A DNA stretch of 64,000 bases, from assembly GCF_040222385.1 (NCBI RefSeq), contig NZ_JAVKDF010000022.1, positions 434,001 to 498,000 of the forward strand, given 5' to 3'. Below the pieces are notes generated by a model. It had not been told where the DNA came from. It saw only the letters and a program-made list of their open reading frames with translations, and searched no databases. Below are positions 26,283 to 36,373 of this stretch, one piece after another. The position numbers were made by a program, and so were the translations under genes. This DNA comes from Imperialibacter sp040222385. Lineage in GTDB: Bacteria; Bacteroidota; Bacteroidia; Cytophagales; Cyclobacteriaceae. Numbering within the stretch: position 1 is the stretch's first letter; each line of letters opens with the position of its first letter.

Positions 26283-26309
26283 CTTAATATAGATTAAGCT
26301 GCAAAGGTA
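26283..26309 (-). promoter_or_regulatory. Promoter and leader inverted repeat of the DEAD helicase gene
   Basis: On the minus strand, TACCTTTG (plus coordinates 26302-26309) matches the -7 consensus exactly, placing the transcript start near 26296. The inverted repeat CTTAATatagATTAAG (26283-26298) falls at or just after that start, within about 20 nt of the ATG at 26277. Confidence 0.5.
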
Positions 26310-26517
26310 CAGCAAATTATTTGGAGTTGTGCTATTGGCGGATAGCCTTAACAAATAATATTCTGAAACCCACAACATAAAGGGCAACAAGAAACAGTCA
26401 CTCCTTCAAAAGATTGCGAATTATACCTCTTACAAAAACTAAATTATATAGCATTAGTGAGAATGGTTTGGCTAATTAATTTAGTATTTTAGCGGAGTAA
26501 ACATAAAGCCTGTCACC

Positions 26518-29496
26518 TTGTACCTGAACACACACTCTTACTACAGCTTCAAATACGGCACCATGGGTCCCAACGAGCTGCTTGAAGAAGCCAGAACAAA
26601 GGGCGTGTTCGCACTGTGCCTGACAGACATTAATTCAACGGCTGGCTGCCTTGAGTTTGTGAGAGAGTCCTCCAAATATGGCATCAGGCCCCTTCTGGGG
26701 GTTGACTTCAGAAATCACCTTCAGCAGCTCTACGTTGCCATCGCCAGGAACAATGATGGCTTTCAGGAAATAAACGAACACCTTTCAAAGCACCTCAGAG
26801 AAGGCTCACCGCCCATTCCTCCTGGTGCGCCTCAAAAATGGCAAAATGTAACCGTTATCTATCCGTGGGAGATTTATAGAAAAAGCCTTCACAACTTGCT
26901 TCCTCATGAATGGGTCGGCATCAAACCGCATGAAGTTACCTATCTGCACCTACAGAAAGAGGCACTTCCAAAAGACAAGCTCGTCGCATTGCCAACTTCC
27001 ACATTCAGACACAAGAGAGACTACAACACACATCGGCTCTTAAGAGCCATTGCCGAAAACGCCCTGCTGAGCAAGCTCGAACCCTGGCAGCTGGCAGGCG
27101 ATGTCGACCGCTTCTACTCACCCTCGGAACTGGCTGCCATCTATAAAGAAACACCACAACTGCTACTCAATGCCGAACGAATAGCTGGCGAATCCGGGAT
27201 ATTTTTTGACTTCAGTGACGGCCGGCCCCACCAAAACCTGAAAACCTACACCGGCTCCGACGCCAACGACTTTCAGCTCATTTCCAAACTTTGCCAGGAC
27301 GGTGTCTCCTATCGCTATGGAAAATCCACCCGACAAATTCAGGGGCGCATCAACAAAGAGCTGGAAACTATCCGTGCAAAGGGATTTGTAGCCTACTTTC
27401 TTATCAACTGGGACATTCTCCGCTATGCCCGCAGCAAAGACTACTTCTACGTCGGGCGGGGCAGCGGGGCAAACAGCATTGTGGCCTACCTGCTACACAT
27501 AACAGATGTGGATCCGATTGAGCTTGATCTGTACTTCGAGCGCTTCATTAACCTTTACAGAACAAATCCTCCCGATTTCGATATCGACTTTTCGTGGAGA
27601 GACAGAGAGGATATCACTCAGTACATTTTCAACCGTTTTCCAAACACCGCTCTACTGGCTACCCACAGCACATTCCAATACAAATCGGTGGCCAGGGAGT
27701 TAGGAAAGGTGTTTGGGCTTCCCTCCATCGAAATTGAGGAGATGAATACCAGCCGAAAAAGTGGGAAAGTGCCAGATACGCTGGTGCAGAAAATCATGAG
27801 CTATAGTCAGCTGATCCACGATTTTCCCAGCCACCTGAGTATCCACGCCGGGGGCATTCTTATCGGTGAAAAACCGATGACGTATTTCACCGCTACTCAC
27901 CTGCCTCCCAAAGGATTTCCCACCACCATGTTCGACATGGTGCTTGCCGAAGACGTTGGTCTCTATAAGTTCGACATTCTGAGCCAGCGTGGCCTGGGTA
28001 AAATAAAAGAAGCCATCAATATTATTAGCGACAACCATCCGGCTGATCCAAAAATCGACATCCATGATATCAAAAGATTCAAAAAGGATGAAAGGGTGAA
28101 AGCGCTTCTCAGGGAGGGTAAAGCCATCGGCTGTTTTTACGTCGAGTCGCCCGCTATGCGCATGCTTCTCAAAAAACTAAAGGTAGAGGACTACCTTGGC
28201 CTGGTCGCCGCAAGTTCCATTATAAGGCCAGGCGTGGCAAGGTCGGGCATGATGAGGGAATACATTCTCCGCTTCCGTTTTCCAGAGCGAAGAAAAGAGG
28301 CCCACCCGGTGATGATGGACATTATGCCTGAAACCTACGGAATCATGGTTTATCAGGAAGATGTGATAAAAGTGGCACATATGTTCGCAGGGCTGTCGCT
28401 GGCCGAGGCAGATGTATTGCGCCGGGGCATGTCCGGTAAGTTTCGGTCAAGGGAAGAGTTTCAGGAGGTGAGGGAGCGGTTCTTTAACAATTGTTCCGCA
28501 AAAGGCTACGAAAAAAAATTGACCGAAGAAGTGTGGCATCAGATTGAGAGCTTTGCGGGCTATGCGTTTTCTAAGGGGCATTCAGCCTCCTATGCCGTGG
28601 AGAGCTACCAAAGCTTATTTCTGAAAGCCTACTACCCCCTCGAATACATGGTAGCCACGCTCAATAACGGTGGCGGATTCTACAGGCCTGAGCTCTATGC
28701 CCACGAAGCCAAAATGCATGGAGCTATTATTGAAGCGCCCTGTGTCAATAAAAGCGAGAACCAAACCACTATTGATGGAAAGACCATCACGATTGGACTG
28801 GGGTCGGTGAAAGACCTGGAAACGAACACGATCGAAAGGGTGCTGGAAAGTCGGGACAATAAAGGAGTTTTTCTGAGTCTGGAAGATCTTGTCAGCAGAA
28901 CAGGCATTTCGCTGGATCAGCTCGCACTTCTGCTACGAGTTGGCGCCCTTCGCTATACTGGAAAGACTAAACAGCGGCTGCTTTGGGAGTCGCACTATAT
29001 GTTTGGTAAAATGGGCGGCGGCAAAAGCAAAATGCAAGAGCAGCAGTTGTTCGGACTTCCATCAATCAAAGATTTCGAGCTTCCTGCCTTAACTGTTGAT
29101 CCCCTGGACAATGCATTTGATGAGCTGGATTTACTCGGCTACCCCCTCTGTGACCCTTTTTTGTTATTGCGAGATATTCCCTTTCAGCCGGTCATGGCGT
29201 CGCAATCTCCAAACTTTCTCGGGAAGACCGTCACAATGCTGGGCTACCTTATAGCTACAAAAAACACCAGTACTCTCAAGGGGGACGCCATGCACTTTGG
29301 CACATTCATCGATCAGGAGGGCAATTTCATTGACACCACGCACTTTCCACAGGTTGCCAGGAAATATCCCTTTCGTGGCAAAGGGTTCTACAGGTTGACA
29401 GGGAGAGTAGTGGACGAGTTTGGCTTCTATAGTCTGGAGGTGACGGAAATGGAAAAGGAAGCTTTGCTTTCCAGTATCAAAATGGAAAATGCATAA
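26518..29496 (+). CDS. DnaE-like DNA polymerase III alpha subunit (short, ImuC type)
   Basis: C-family DNA polymerase of 992 residues, shorter than replicative DnaE (about 1160) and close to the error-prone DnaE2/ImuC group. A PHP domain opens the protein (NTHSYYSFKYG). The polymerase core has GRGSGANSIVAYLLHITD, catalytic Asp residues in PPDFDIDF and the third in LYKFDILSQRGLG. The helix-hairpin-helix and OB parts follow. The start is TTG at 26518, giving MYLNTHSYYS, where relatives also begin; no ATG is in frame nearby. ImuA/ImuB partner genes are not adjacent. Probably used in translesion synthesis or as a second alpha subunit, inferred from family. Confidence 0.88.
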   Translation: MYLNTHSYYSFKYGTMGPNELLEEARTKGVFALCLTDINSTAGCLEFVRESSKYGIRPLLGVDFRNHLQQLYVAIARNNDGFQEINEHLSKHLREGSPPIPPGAPQKWQNVTVIYPWEIYRKSLHNLLPHEWVGIKPHEVTYLHLQKEALPKDKLVALPTSTFRHKRDYNTHRLLRAIAENALLSKLEPWQLAGDVDRFYSPSELAAIYKETPQLLLNAERIAGESGIFFDFSDGRPHQNLKTYTGSDANDFQLISKLCQDGVSYRYGKSTRQIQGRINKELETIRAKGFVAYFLINWDILRYARSKDYFYVGRGSGANSIVAYLLHITDVDPIELDLYFERFINLYRTNPPDFDIDFSWRDREDITQYIFNRFPNTALLATHSTFQYKSVARELGKVFGLPSIEIEEMNTSRKSGKVPDTLVQKIMSYSQLIHDFPSHLSIHAGGILIGEKPMTYFTATHLPPKGFPTTMFDMVLAEDVGLYKFDILSQRGLGKIKEAINIISDNHPADPKIDIHDIKRFKKDERVKALLREGKAIGCFYVESPAMRMLLKKLKVEDYLGLVAASSIIRPGVARSGMMREYILRFRFPERRKEAHPVMMDIMPETYGIMVYQEDVIKVAHMFAGLSLAEADVLRRGMSGKFRSREEFQEVRERFFNNCSAKGYEKKLTEEVWHQIESFAGYAFSKGHSASYAVESYQSLFLKAYYPLEYMVATLNNGGGFYRPELYAHEAKMHGAIIEAPCVNKSENQTTIDGKTITIGLGSVKDLETNTIERVLESRDNKGVFLSLEDLVSRTGISLDQLALLLRVGALRYTGKTKQRLLWESHYMFGKMGGGKSKMQEQQLFGLPSIKDFELPALTVDPLDNAFDELDLLGYPLCDPFLLLRDIPFQPVMASQSPNFLGKTVTMLGYLIATKNTSTLKGDAMHFGTFIDQEGNFIDTTHFPQVARKYPFRGKGFYRLTGRVVDEFGFYSLEVTEMEKEALLSSIKMENA

Positions 29497-29530
29497 AAAA
29501 GCCCTGCCGGTATTTCCAGCAGGGCCTTTT
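29496..29530. terminator. Bidirectional intrinsic terminator
   Basis: GCCCTGC (29501-29507) pairs with GCAGGGC (29519-29525), preceded by six A and followed by TTTT, so it can stop transcripts from both sides. It separates the convergent DnaE-like and TPR genes. Confidence 0.88.
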
Positions 29531-29549
29531 CGACCGGAGTCAAATAATA

Positions 29550-30746
29550 TTAGTTACAGCCAGCAGCATCTTGAGCATCAGCAATTTCTTCTGCCTTCGC
29601 ATTCTTCTTCAATTGCGTATAAACAGACATCAAAGGCCCCATAACTGAGCAGTCTTCAGGCTCAGCAACATGGGCTGCTTCAAGGTAAGGTAATGATTTG
29701 GACAACACCTTGTCTCCCTCTTCTACTAGCTTACCACCCTCTTTCTGATAGGTCTTCAAATCCATGGCTCTCGCCTTGTCGTAGTATACTTTGGCTCTGT
29801 TCACCCAGATCACACCAAGGTTGAAGTTTCCAACGTAGTTTCCTGGCTCGATAGCCAATGCTTTTTCATAATTTGTCTGAGCTTTAGCAATAAGATCCTG
29901 CGTTTCAGCAGCATTTCCTGCTTCCTCAGTGCCCACGCTCAGGTTATCATAAAGAACGGCCAAATTAAGGTAAAGCGAAGCATTGTCTGGCTCCTTTTCA
30001 ATAGCACCTTTCAGCTTCTCAATGGCCTCGGGGCCTTTTTTCATAGCGATAAGAATGTTGATTTCTTCACGCATGAAGTCCGCATTCTCAGGATAAGCCA
30101 CCTTCGCTTTTTCAAGAAGCGCCAAAGCCGCAGCATCATTTTTCTTTTCACTTCTCTCGAGATACACCATGGTTGAATAGATGTCCTCATTGGCGTCGCC
30201 CTGCTCGATCAGCTTGTAATACACAGTCATGGCTTCGTCTGTCAACTCAGCCTGTTGAGCCGCCACACCTGCATAAAACAGCGTCAGTGAATCGGTTGGT
30301 TTAATGAGAGAGGCCTTATAAAAGTTCTCATAGGCACCTTTGTAGTCCTCTTCCCCATAAATCTCTCCTCCGGTATTCAGGTACTTGCTCCAGAAGTCCT
30401 CTATTTCGTATTCAGCAAAGTTGTAGTTCACCGAACCTTCTGACTCCATAGCCAATGCTTTTTTGAGTGCTTCCGAAGCCTCGGCAATGGCCTCCTCTGT
30501 CCCCATAAGTCCACTGACTGCTGGATCTTCGCTCGTTGCTATGGCCTTATAAATTTTTCCTTTTGTAAGAAAGGTCTTACTCTTACTAGCATTCTTTTCA
30601 ATAGTAACAGCAACATCTATCTCGGCTTTGGCCTCAGCCACATCTCCTTTATTAAGGAGACTTTCAGCCTTCGTCACATTGCCTTTTTGAGCATAACTCG
30701 CCGTGAACAAAAGCACACCAGCGAGAAGTAACAGCATGTTTTTCAT
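29550..30746 (-). CDS. Secreted TPR-repeat protein
   Basis: A 398-residue protein with signal peptide (MKNMLLLLAGVLLFTASYA), then tetratricopeptide repeats such as ALAIEPGNYVGNFNLGVIW and AIEKEPDNASLYLNLAVLY. It lies directly downstream of gyrA, an association I recall in other Bacteroidota, but has its own -7 element (TAAATTTG on the minus strand at 30802-30809). Periplasmic scaffold role inferred; no specific partner known. Confidence 0.85.
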   Translation of the reverse strand: MKNMLLLLAGVLLFTASYAQKGNVTKAESLLNKGDVAEAKAEIDVAVTIEKNASKSKTFLTKGKIYKAIATSEDPAVSGLMGTEEAIAEASEALKKALAMESEGSVNYNFAEYEIEDFWSKYLNTGGEIYGEEDYKGAYENFYKASLIKPTDSLTLFYAGVAAQQAELTDEAMTVYYKLIEQGDANEDIYSTMVYLERSEKKNDAAALALLEKAKVAYPENADFMREEINILIAMKKGPEAIEKLKGAIEKEPDNASLYLNLAVLYDNLSVGTEEAGNAAETQDLIAKAQTNYEKALAIEPGNYVGNFNLGVIWVNRAKVYYDKARAMDLKTYQKEGGKLVEEGDKVLSKSLPYLEAAHVAEPEDCSVMGPLMSVYTQLKKNAKAEEIADAQDAAGCN

Positions 30747-30801
30747 AGTGATAATATTCTTTTGCAGTTTTAGTTTATTTCCTTTGGTTGGTTCGATTGA
30801 A

Positions 30802-30809
30802 CAAATTTA
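30802..30809 (-). promoter_or_regulatory. -7 promoter element for the TPR gene after gyrA
   Basis: On the minus strand TAAATTTG matches TAnnTTTG exactly, just after the gyrA stop (30824) and about 55 bp before the TPR start, so the gene can be transcribed independently of gyrA. No clear -33 element is visible. Confidence 0.45.
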
Positions 30810-30823
30810 CAAATCATTTAGAA

Positions 30824-33376
30824 TTATTCGTCTTGTGGCTCATCGTTATTAGCGTTTTCAGCGTCTGACGCTTCAGGACTTGTGTTTTCGCCATCAACCT
30901 CACCACCCTCTTCCGCTATTTCGTCTTCCTCAATGGCCTCTATTTTCTCTACTGAGGCAATCGCATCAGTATCGTTGAGCTTGATAAGTCTCACTCCCTG
31001 GGTGTTTCGTCCCATTACTCTCAGCACCTCTACCGAAATCCTGATGGTGATACCCGAACGGTTCACAATCATCAGGTCATCGCTATCCACAACTTCCTTG
31101 ATGGCCACCAGCGAACCAGTCTTTTCGGTAATATTAATCGTTTTAACACCTTTTCCTCCACGCTTGGTAATGCGGTAGTCCTCTATTGAAGAACGTTTAC
31201 CATAGCCCTTTTCAGAAACCACCAACAGGTTGGTGTCCTCCCTTGATACAGCAACCATGCCAACTACGACATCATCTGCTCCTTCTCTGGTAACACCCTT
31301 TACTCCAGTCGCATTCCGTCCCATCGCTCTCACATCTGATTCGTGGAAGTGGATTGCCTTCCCTTTGCTCTTGGCAATTACTATGTGGTTGTCGCCGTTG
31401 GTAAGGCTCACGCTTAGCAACTGGTCTCCCTCCACCACATTGATGGCGTTGATACCGTTTGTTCTTGGCCTCGAGTAGGCTTCAAGCGAGGTTTTCTTGA
31501 TGGTACCTAACTTAGTACACATCATGATGTAGTTATTATTTATATAATCCGCGTCAGAAAGGTTCTTCACGTTAATAACGGTTCTGACGGAATCACTTGG
31601 CTCAATATTAATAAGGTTTTGTATCGCCCTTCCTTTGGTTACCTTACCGCCTTCAGGGATTTCATACACTTTCAACCAAAACACACGTCCCAGTGCCGTG
31701 AAAATCAGCAGATAGTTGTGAGCTGTAGCTACAAAAAGGTGCTCAGGGAAATCATCGTCCTTCATGGTCACTCCTCTTGAGCCAACTCCACCTCTGCCCT
31801 GTGTTCGGTACTCAACAAGGGGTGTACGCTTGATATAGCCCTGATGTGAAATGGTAATGACCATTTCATCGTCAGCGATCATATCCTCCATGGTGAACTC
31901 ATCTCCAACCATTTCAATGGCCGTGCGACGCTCATCACCGTATCGATCCTTCATTTCGAGGAGCTCGTCTTTGATAATGCCCATACGAAGCTCTTCTTTC
32001 TCCAGAATTTCCTTCAGCCTGTCGATCAGCGCCATTACTTCATCATACTCCTTCTGGATCTTCTCACGCTCCATGCCTGTAAGGCGCTGAAGTCTCATTT
32101 CCAGAATAGCCTTCGCTTGTATTTCGCTCAGGCCAAACTTCTCCATCAACCCAGTTTTCGCCGTGTCTGGATCCCTTGATGAGCGAATCAGGTTGATCAC
32201 TTCGTCCAGGTTGTCCAAAGCGATAAGGTAGCCCAGCAATATATGGGCACGCTTTTCAGCCTCATCCAGCTCAAACTGTGTTCTTCGGATCACCACCTCA
32301 TGCCTGTGCTCAACAAAATATTGAATCAGGTCTTTAAGGTTGAGCGTTTGCGGACGTCCCTTAACTAGGGCCACATTATTTACTCCAAATGAAGTCTGAA
32401 GCTGAGTATATTTGTACAGCTTGTTGAGTACGATATTGGCTACCGCATCTCTCTTCAGTTCATAAACAATCCTGAAGCCGTCCCTGTCCGATTCGTCACG
32501 GATGTCAGATATACCTTCTATCTTCTTTTCGTTTACCAATGCGGCAGTTTTTTCAATCATCGAGGCCTTGTTGACCTGGTAAGGAATTTCCGTAACGATG
32601 ATTTGCTCTCTGCCAGACGGCATTGCCTCGATTTCAGCTTTGGCACGCATCACCACTCTGCCCCTGCCTGTTTCCAGCGCAGCTCTTACTCCTGAGTAGC
32701 CATATATGATGCCCCCGGTCGGAAAATCAGGCGCCTTTACGTACTTGATCAGCTCCTCAACAGTAATATCTTTGTTGTCGATATAAGCAATAGTGCCGTC
32801 CACCACCTCACTCAGGTTGTGAGGGGCCATGTTAGTAGCCATACCTACGGCAATCCCGCTACTTCCATTCACCAGCAGGTTAGGAAACTTGCCAGGCAAC
32901 ACAGTAGGCTCTTCCAGCGAGTCGTCAAAATTGGGCTGAAAATCAACCGTATTCTTGTTGATATCTGCAAGCAGTTCTTCTGCAATTCTTTTCAGTCGTG
33001 CCTCAGTGTAACGCATGGCCGCCGGTGAATCACCATCGACACTACCAAAGTTACCCTGACCATCAACCAGCGGATAGCGCAATGACCAGTCCTGAGCCAT
33101 ACGTACCATGGTATCGTACACCGACGAGTCACCATGAGGGTGATACTTACCCAGTACCTCACCTACTATTCTCGCCGACTTCTTATATGCCTTGTTGTAG
33201 TTTACACCGAGATCAAGCATGCCGAAAAGCACCCTTCTGTGAACCGGTTTAAGACCATCCCTAACGTCGGGAAGTGCCCTGGAAATAATCACCGACATGG
33301 AGTAGTCGATGTAGGCACCCCGCATCTCATCTTCAATATTAATCGGGATGATATTTGACTTGTCTTCTTCTGCCAT
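30824..33376 (-). CDS. gyrA: DNA gyrase subunit A
   Basis: 850-residue gyrase A subunit, which cuts and rejoins DNA to introduce negative supercoils together with GyrB. Catalytic Tyr123 is in AAMRYTEAR. The quinolone-resistance-determining stretch HPHGDSSVYDTMV has Ser84 and Asp88 at the positions equal to E. coli Ser83 and Asp87, the susceptible-type residues. The C-terminal domain has the beta-pinwheel repeats and the GyrA-box-like Q-G-R-G-G-V-G. The tail is acidic (EEDEIAEEGGEVDG). Monocistronic or with the TPR gene downstream. Confidence 0.97.
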   Translation of the reverse strand: MAEEDKSNIIPINIEDEMRGAYIDYSMSVIISRALPDVRDGLKPVHRRVLFGMLDLGVNYNKAYKKSARIVGEVLGKYHPHGDSSVYDTMVRMAQDWSLRYPLVDGQGNFGSVDGDSPAAMRYTEARLKRIAEELLADINKNTVDFQPNFDDSLEEPTVLPGKFPNLLVNGSSGIAVGMATNMAPHNLSEVVDGTIAYIDNKDITVEELIKYVKAPDFPTGGIIYGYSGVRAALETGRGRVVMRAKAEIEAMPSGREQIIVTEIPYQVNKASMIEKTAALVNEKKIEGISDIRDESDRDGFRIVYELKRDAVANIVLNKLYKYTQLQTSFGVNNVALVKGRPQTLNLKDLIQYFVEHRHEVVIRRTQFELDEAEKRAHILLGYLIALDNLDEVINLIRSSRDPDTAKTGLMEKFGLSEIQAKAILEMRLQRLTGMEREKIQKEYDEVMALIDRLKEILEKEELRMGIIKDELLEMKDRYGDERRTAIEMVGDEFTMEDMIADDEMVITISHQGYIKRTPLVEYRTQGRGGVGSRGVTMKDDDFPEHLFVATAHNYLLIFTALGRVFWLKVYEIPEGGKVTKGRAIQNLINIEPSDSVRTVINVKNLSDADYINNNYIMMCTKLGTIKKTSLEAYSRPRTNGINAINVVEGDQLLSVSLTNGDNHIVIAKSKGKAIHFHESDVRAMGRNATGVKGVTREGADDVVVGMVAVSREDTNLLVVSEKGYGKRSSIEDYRITKRGGKGVKTINITEKTGSLVAIKEVVDSDDLMIVNRSGITIRISVEVLRVMGRNTQGVRLIKLNDTDAIASVEKIEAIEEDEIAEEGGEVDGENTSPEASDAENANNDEPQDE

Positions 33377-33476
33377 AAATTATGTTCAAACGCTCCGAAA
33401 AAACAGAGCGCAAGTTAGTTAAAATTATTGTTGACGACTAAAAAAAATGCAATGGATAAGTGATCATTTTCATGAC

Positions 33477-34640
33477 CTAATAAGGCTCAATTTTATTGCG
33501 GTTTTTCCACTTGTAGCGGAAGAGTTTCCTATGGTTTTGCCCCATTTTTGGATTCTGATGTTTTGTGATGGGCTGGCCTCTTACAATTTCGTTGTTGCCA
33601 TTGTGTGCATGCTTCAACTGAATGGCACAGGAAGGCAAAGGGCAACGCCGGATATCGGGAATATTGATAGAAACGCCAGCTTGAATAAAGAAAGTTTGCT
33701 GCTTGTGCGGAATGGCAATACTGGGAGCGCTTGGGTCGCCAATAGTTGTACTAAAATTGTGGTAGTCAAAGGAAGGCTTAACAAGCACTCTAAAGTACTC
33801 AGAAAGGTTCTTTTCAATTGAAATCCCCAGATTAAAGAAAGCGCCTCGCTGTATCACATCATAGTCATAAATGGGCTGCTCACCTTTTATTTTACCTCCC
33901 CCACGCAAAACGCCTATTTGTGCTTCACCGGCAAAAGAATAGCTCCAGAAATCGTAGAACTTGTAGCCCACCGTGACAAAATACCTTTGGAAGAATACTG
34001 GCGACACCTCCGGTTCGAAAGGCCGGATCGTTTCTTTGAAAGTAGTTGGTTTAAAAGAGGTGAAATACTGCCTTTCAAATGTTGCCCCCGCTCCTGCCCG
34101 GAAATTCTGATAGTTGAAATGTACAACCACTCCTATGGGGATACTGTGCGACAATGACCTAAACTTCAATGGCATGGTGTCGGTTGCCATACTGAACTCT
34201 CTCCTTAGCTCGGGATTGAATACAGGCTCGTCTAAAGGCCTGTATGGCACTTCAAAATAATTTGTCAGATCCAGGGTGTCTCCGTAGGTGCTTCTGTTGA
34301 ACCAGTTGCTATTGCCTGCTATTACTCCTGTTGGGGCAGGCTCTCCATCAACAATAGGAACGATGATTTGATTGCTTTGCGACTGGTAGAAATAAACATT
34401 GTTGAGCTCATGGCTGTACATGGCCAGGCCATAACCAGTTGTTCCGGTGATAGAAAACTGATTGAGCATCACCCTCACAGGGTTTCTGTAGAGGTCACTC
34501 GACTTACGACGTGGTGGAGGTACAAATCCAGGTTTTTGCCCAAGCGCAGTCTCGGCGCAAAGTATCCACACACCTATAAGAATAAAAAAAAGCTTAAATA
34601 ACTTCAACCTGTTTAATTTTCCAGCCTTGAAATTAATCAA
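33477..34640 (-). CDS. Predicted outer-membrane beta-barrel protein, hypothetical
   Basis: A 387-residue protein with a signal sequence (LFFILIGVWILCAETALG) followed by amphipathic beta strands rich in aromatic residues (FFNLGISIEKNLSEYFRVLV). The C-terminal 60 residues carry a Cys-x4-Cys segment (RRCPLPSCAIQLKHAHNG) and a Lys/Asn-rich end (GQNHRKLFRYKWKNRNK) that I believe recurs in Bacteroidota envelope proteins. No ATG is available; the start is the TTG at 34640, 20 bp after the FKBP lipoprotein gene, with which it forms an operon. Function unknown. Confidence 0.7.
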   Translation of the reverse strand: MINFKAGKLNRLKLFKLFFILIGVWILCAETALGQKPGFVPPPRRKSSDLYRNPVRVMLNQFSITGTTGYGLAMYSHELNNVYFYQSQSNQIIVPIVDGEPAPTGVIAGNSNWFNRSTYGDTLDLTNYFEVPYRPLDEPVFNPELRREFSMATDTMPLKFRSLSHSIPIGVVVHFNYQNFRAGAGATFERQYFTSFKPTTFKETIRPFEPEVSPVFFQRYFVTVGYKFYDFWSYSFAGEAQIGVLRGGGKIKGEQPIYDYDVIQRGAFFNLGISIEKNLSEYFRVLVKPSFDYHNFSTTIGDPSAPSIAIPHKQQTFFIQAGVSINIPDIRRCPLPSCAIQLKHAHNGNNEIVRGQPITKHQNPKMGQNHRKLFRYKWKNRNKIEPY

Positions 34641-34660
34641 TTTTTACGAAAAAGCCCCAT

Positions 34661-35620
34661 CTATTGATAGTCAACTACAGTTACGACAAAGATTAATGGC
34701 GTATAGGGTGGGATAACTGCCCCGTAGTCAGGAATAATCTGCCTTTCAATCAGTAAATCCTGAAAGCCAGCACTATGCGGCACCGTCTGAACGCTCGCTC
34801 CATAGGCCATTTCAGACGGGATGAGTAGCTGAGCTTCCTCGCCAAGCCGCATATTGTTCAGCCCTGCTTCCAAACCTGTAATGACTTCATCAGCCCCCAT
34901 ATTGACTTCAAAACCTGATTCGCTGCCGAAAGAGTCGCCGCTAAAGAATTTTCCGGCCCAATTAATCGCTACAGTGCCGCTCGAGGGCACCTCGGCAGCC
35001 TGTTTGTCTCTTTTTGTCTTGATGATAGAAAGCCCTGAACCAAGATTAATGACAGTATCAGGGTTATTACTGATTTCAAAATCGCTGATGTAGTTGTTGA
35101 TCAACTGCAGTTCTTTTTGTCTGATTTGATTAGTGCTTTCCTCAGCCACTACTTCTATTTCGATGATGGCAATAGAATTGGCGGGCAGGTCGCCCGACAC
35201 CTCCAGAGCACCGTAAGCTTTATGCGAAGGAAATATAAAAACATAGCTATCACCGGTGGCGAGTATCTGAAGGGCTTCGTCGAGCCCCGGAGGATAGATT
35301 GTTTTGGTATCTCTTTGTGCCTTAATTGGCTCTCCGCTGCTGGCTGTGTGGGAAGCCACAACAACGCCATCTATGTTTTTTACTGTATAGTAAAACGAAA
35401 TAATATTGGATGAATTGGGAATAGCGTTTCCCTGTACCACAGGAAAATAATAGAAATCCTGATCCGACTTTGTGGCACTGTCTATCTCATTTTCTACCAA
35501 ATAGTTCTGAATGGTCAAATCCTGCTCTTCAGGAAGCGGTAGCGGCTCATCCTTGTCCTTGCAGCCTGCCAGTCCCATCAACAGCCACACGCCTGCCGCC
35601 AACACACAAAGTTTATTCAT
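34661..35620 (-). CDS. Lipoprotein with two FKBP-type peptidyl-prolyl isomerase domains
   Basis: Lipobox LAGC at residues 17-20. Two FKBP-like domains follow: the first around residues 55-155 (VVASHTASSGEPIKA, PPGLDEALQIL, SHKAYGA) and the second around 185-318 (VAINWAGKFFSGDSF, VITGLEAGLNNMRLGEEAQLLIPSEMAYG). It should catalyse or assist proline isomerisation during folding of envelope proteins. GldI of gliding Bacteroidota is a related FKBP lipoprotein, but I do not assert orthology. It heads a two-gene unit with the beta-barrel gene at 33477. Confidence 0.85.
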   Translation of the reverse strand: MNKLCVLAAGVWLLMGLAGCKDKDEPLPLPEEQDLTIQNYLVENEIDSATKSDQDFYYFPVVQGNAIPNSSNIISFYYTVKNIDGVVVASHTASSGEPIKAQRDTKTIYPPGLDEALQILATGDSYVFIFPSHKAYGALEVSGDLPANSIAIIEIEVVAEESTNQIRQKELQLINNYISDFEISNNPDTVINLGSGLSIIKTKRDKQAAEVPSSGTVAINWAGKFFSGDSFGSESGFEVNMGADEVITGLEAGLNNMRLGEEAQLLIPSEMAYGASVQTVPHSAGFQDLLIERQIIPDYGAVIPPYTPLIFVVTVVDYQ

Positions 35621-35680
35621 GGAAATCTTTCTTATGCTAACGAATTGCTATCAGAAATAGTACCAACAATCCACAGACTG

Positions 35681-36295
35681 TTAACCCTTTACCTTGAATG
35701 TCAGACAAAACTGCTGAAACACGGGAATTCTGTGCAAGTCAAGTTTCTGTCCAATATCCAGAAGCCGTTCGTAATCGGTTTTATTCATGGATCTTCGCTG
35801 AATAATGTGCTCGTCGTCCTGAAGGAAAAAGGAGGAGATAAACCGAATGAGGATGTAAGGAGTGTTGAGCACCGTCCTCTTGTATTCGTCATAATCACCT
35901 TCGACAACAGCCGCCTCTTTTGTCTTTAGCTTATCAATGTCGAAGGAACTGTTCATCGCTATCTTGAGCACGTCAAAGAACTTCTCCTCCCACTTAGTGT
36001 AGTTGTCGAGCAAAAATTTCATGGCATACACAGTGGGGTCCTTTTTGAGAAAATAGCCGCCTTTTGACGCCTTCCTGGCCTTTTTATTCAACGCCAGCTC
36101 TTCAAACAGGCTCACACTTCCATTGGCCAGCGCCACCCCCACTGTTGGGGCCAGCATGATAAGTCCGAAGAAATCATGATCACCTATCTCAAGGTAAGGC
36201 GCATCAGTCCTGATAAAGTCTTTTTTTAGCTTCTGAGTGGCTTCAAGGATGGCCGGAATCTCCATCATTGTCTCAATTTCGAATTCTGTCAACAT
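35681..36295 (-). CDS. Conserved hypothetical protein, cytoplasmic
   Basis: A 204-residue protein with no signal peptide or obvious catalytic motif, rich in Lys/Asp/Phe, with a hydrophobic stretch (FFGLIMLAPTVGVALANGSVSLF) and a helical middle. I do not recognise the family. It stands alone between the FKBP lipoprotein gene and a secreted protein gene, all on the minus strand. Confidence 0.7.
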   Translation of the reverse strand: MLTEFEIETMMEIPAILEATQKLKKDFIRTDAPYLEIGDHDFFGLIMLAPTVGVALANGSVSLFEELALNKKARKASKGGYFLKKDPTVYAMKFLLDNYTKWEEKFFDVLKIAMNSSFDIDKLKTKEAAVVEGDYDEYKRTVLNTPYILIRFISSFFLQDDEHIIQRRSMNKTDYERLLDIGQKLDLHRIPVFQQFCLTFKVKG

Positions 36296-36373
36296 GAGGT
36301 TAGGCGGATATTAAGTGATCCTTTAAATATAGCACTTACTAATTATAAATCACCAGTTGATACTAGTAAGACA

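Noticed and set aside
26465..26492. Candidate -33/-7 pair (TTTG and TATTTTAG) before the DnaE-like gene
   Set aside because: Spacing of 14 bp is too short for the Bacteroidota promoter pattern and the -7 element has a mismatch.
33384..33410. Small CGCTC/GAGCG hairpin in the gyrA leader
   Set aside because: Only five base pairs around a long loop; too weak to call a regulatory element.
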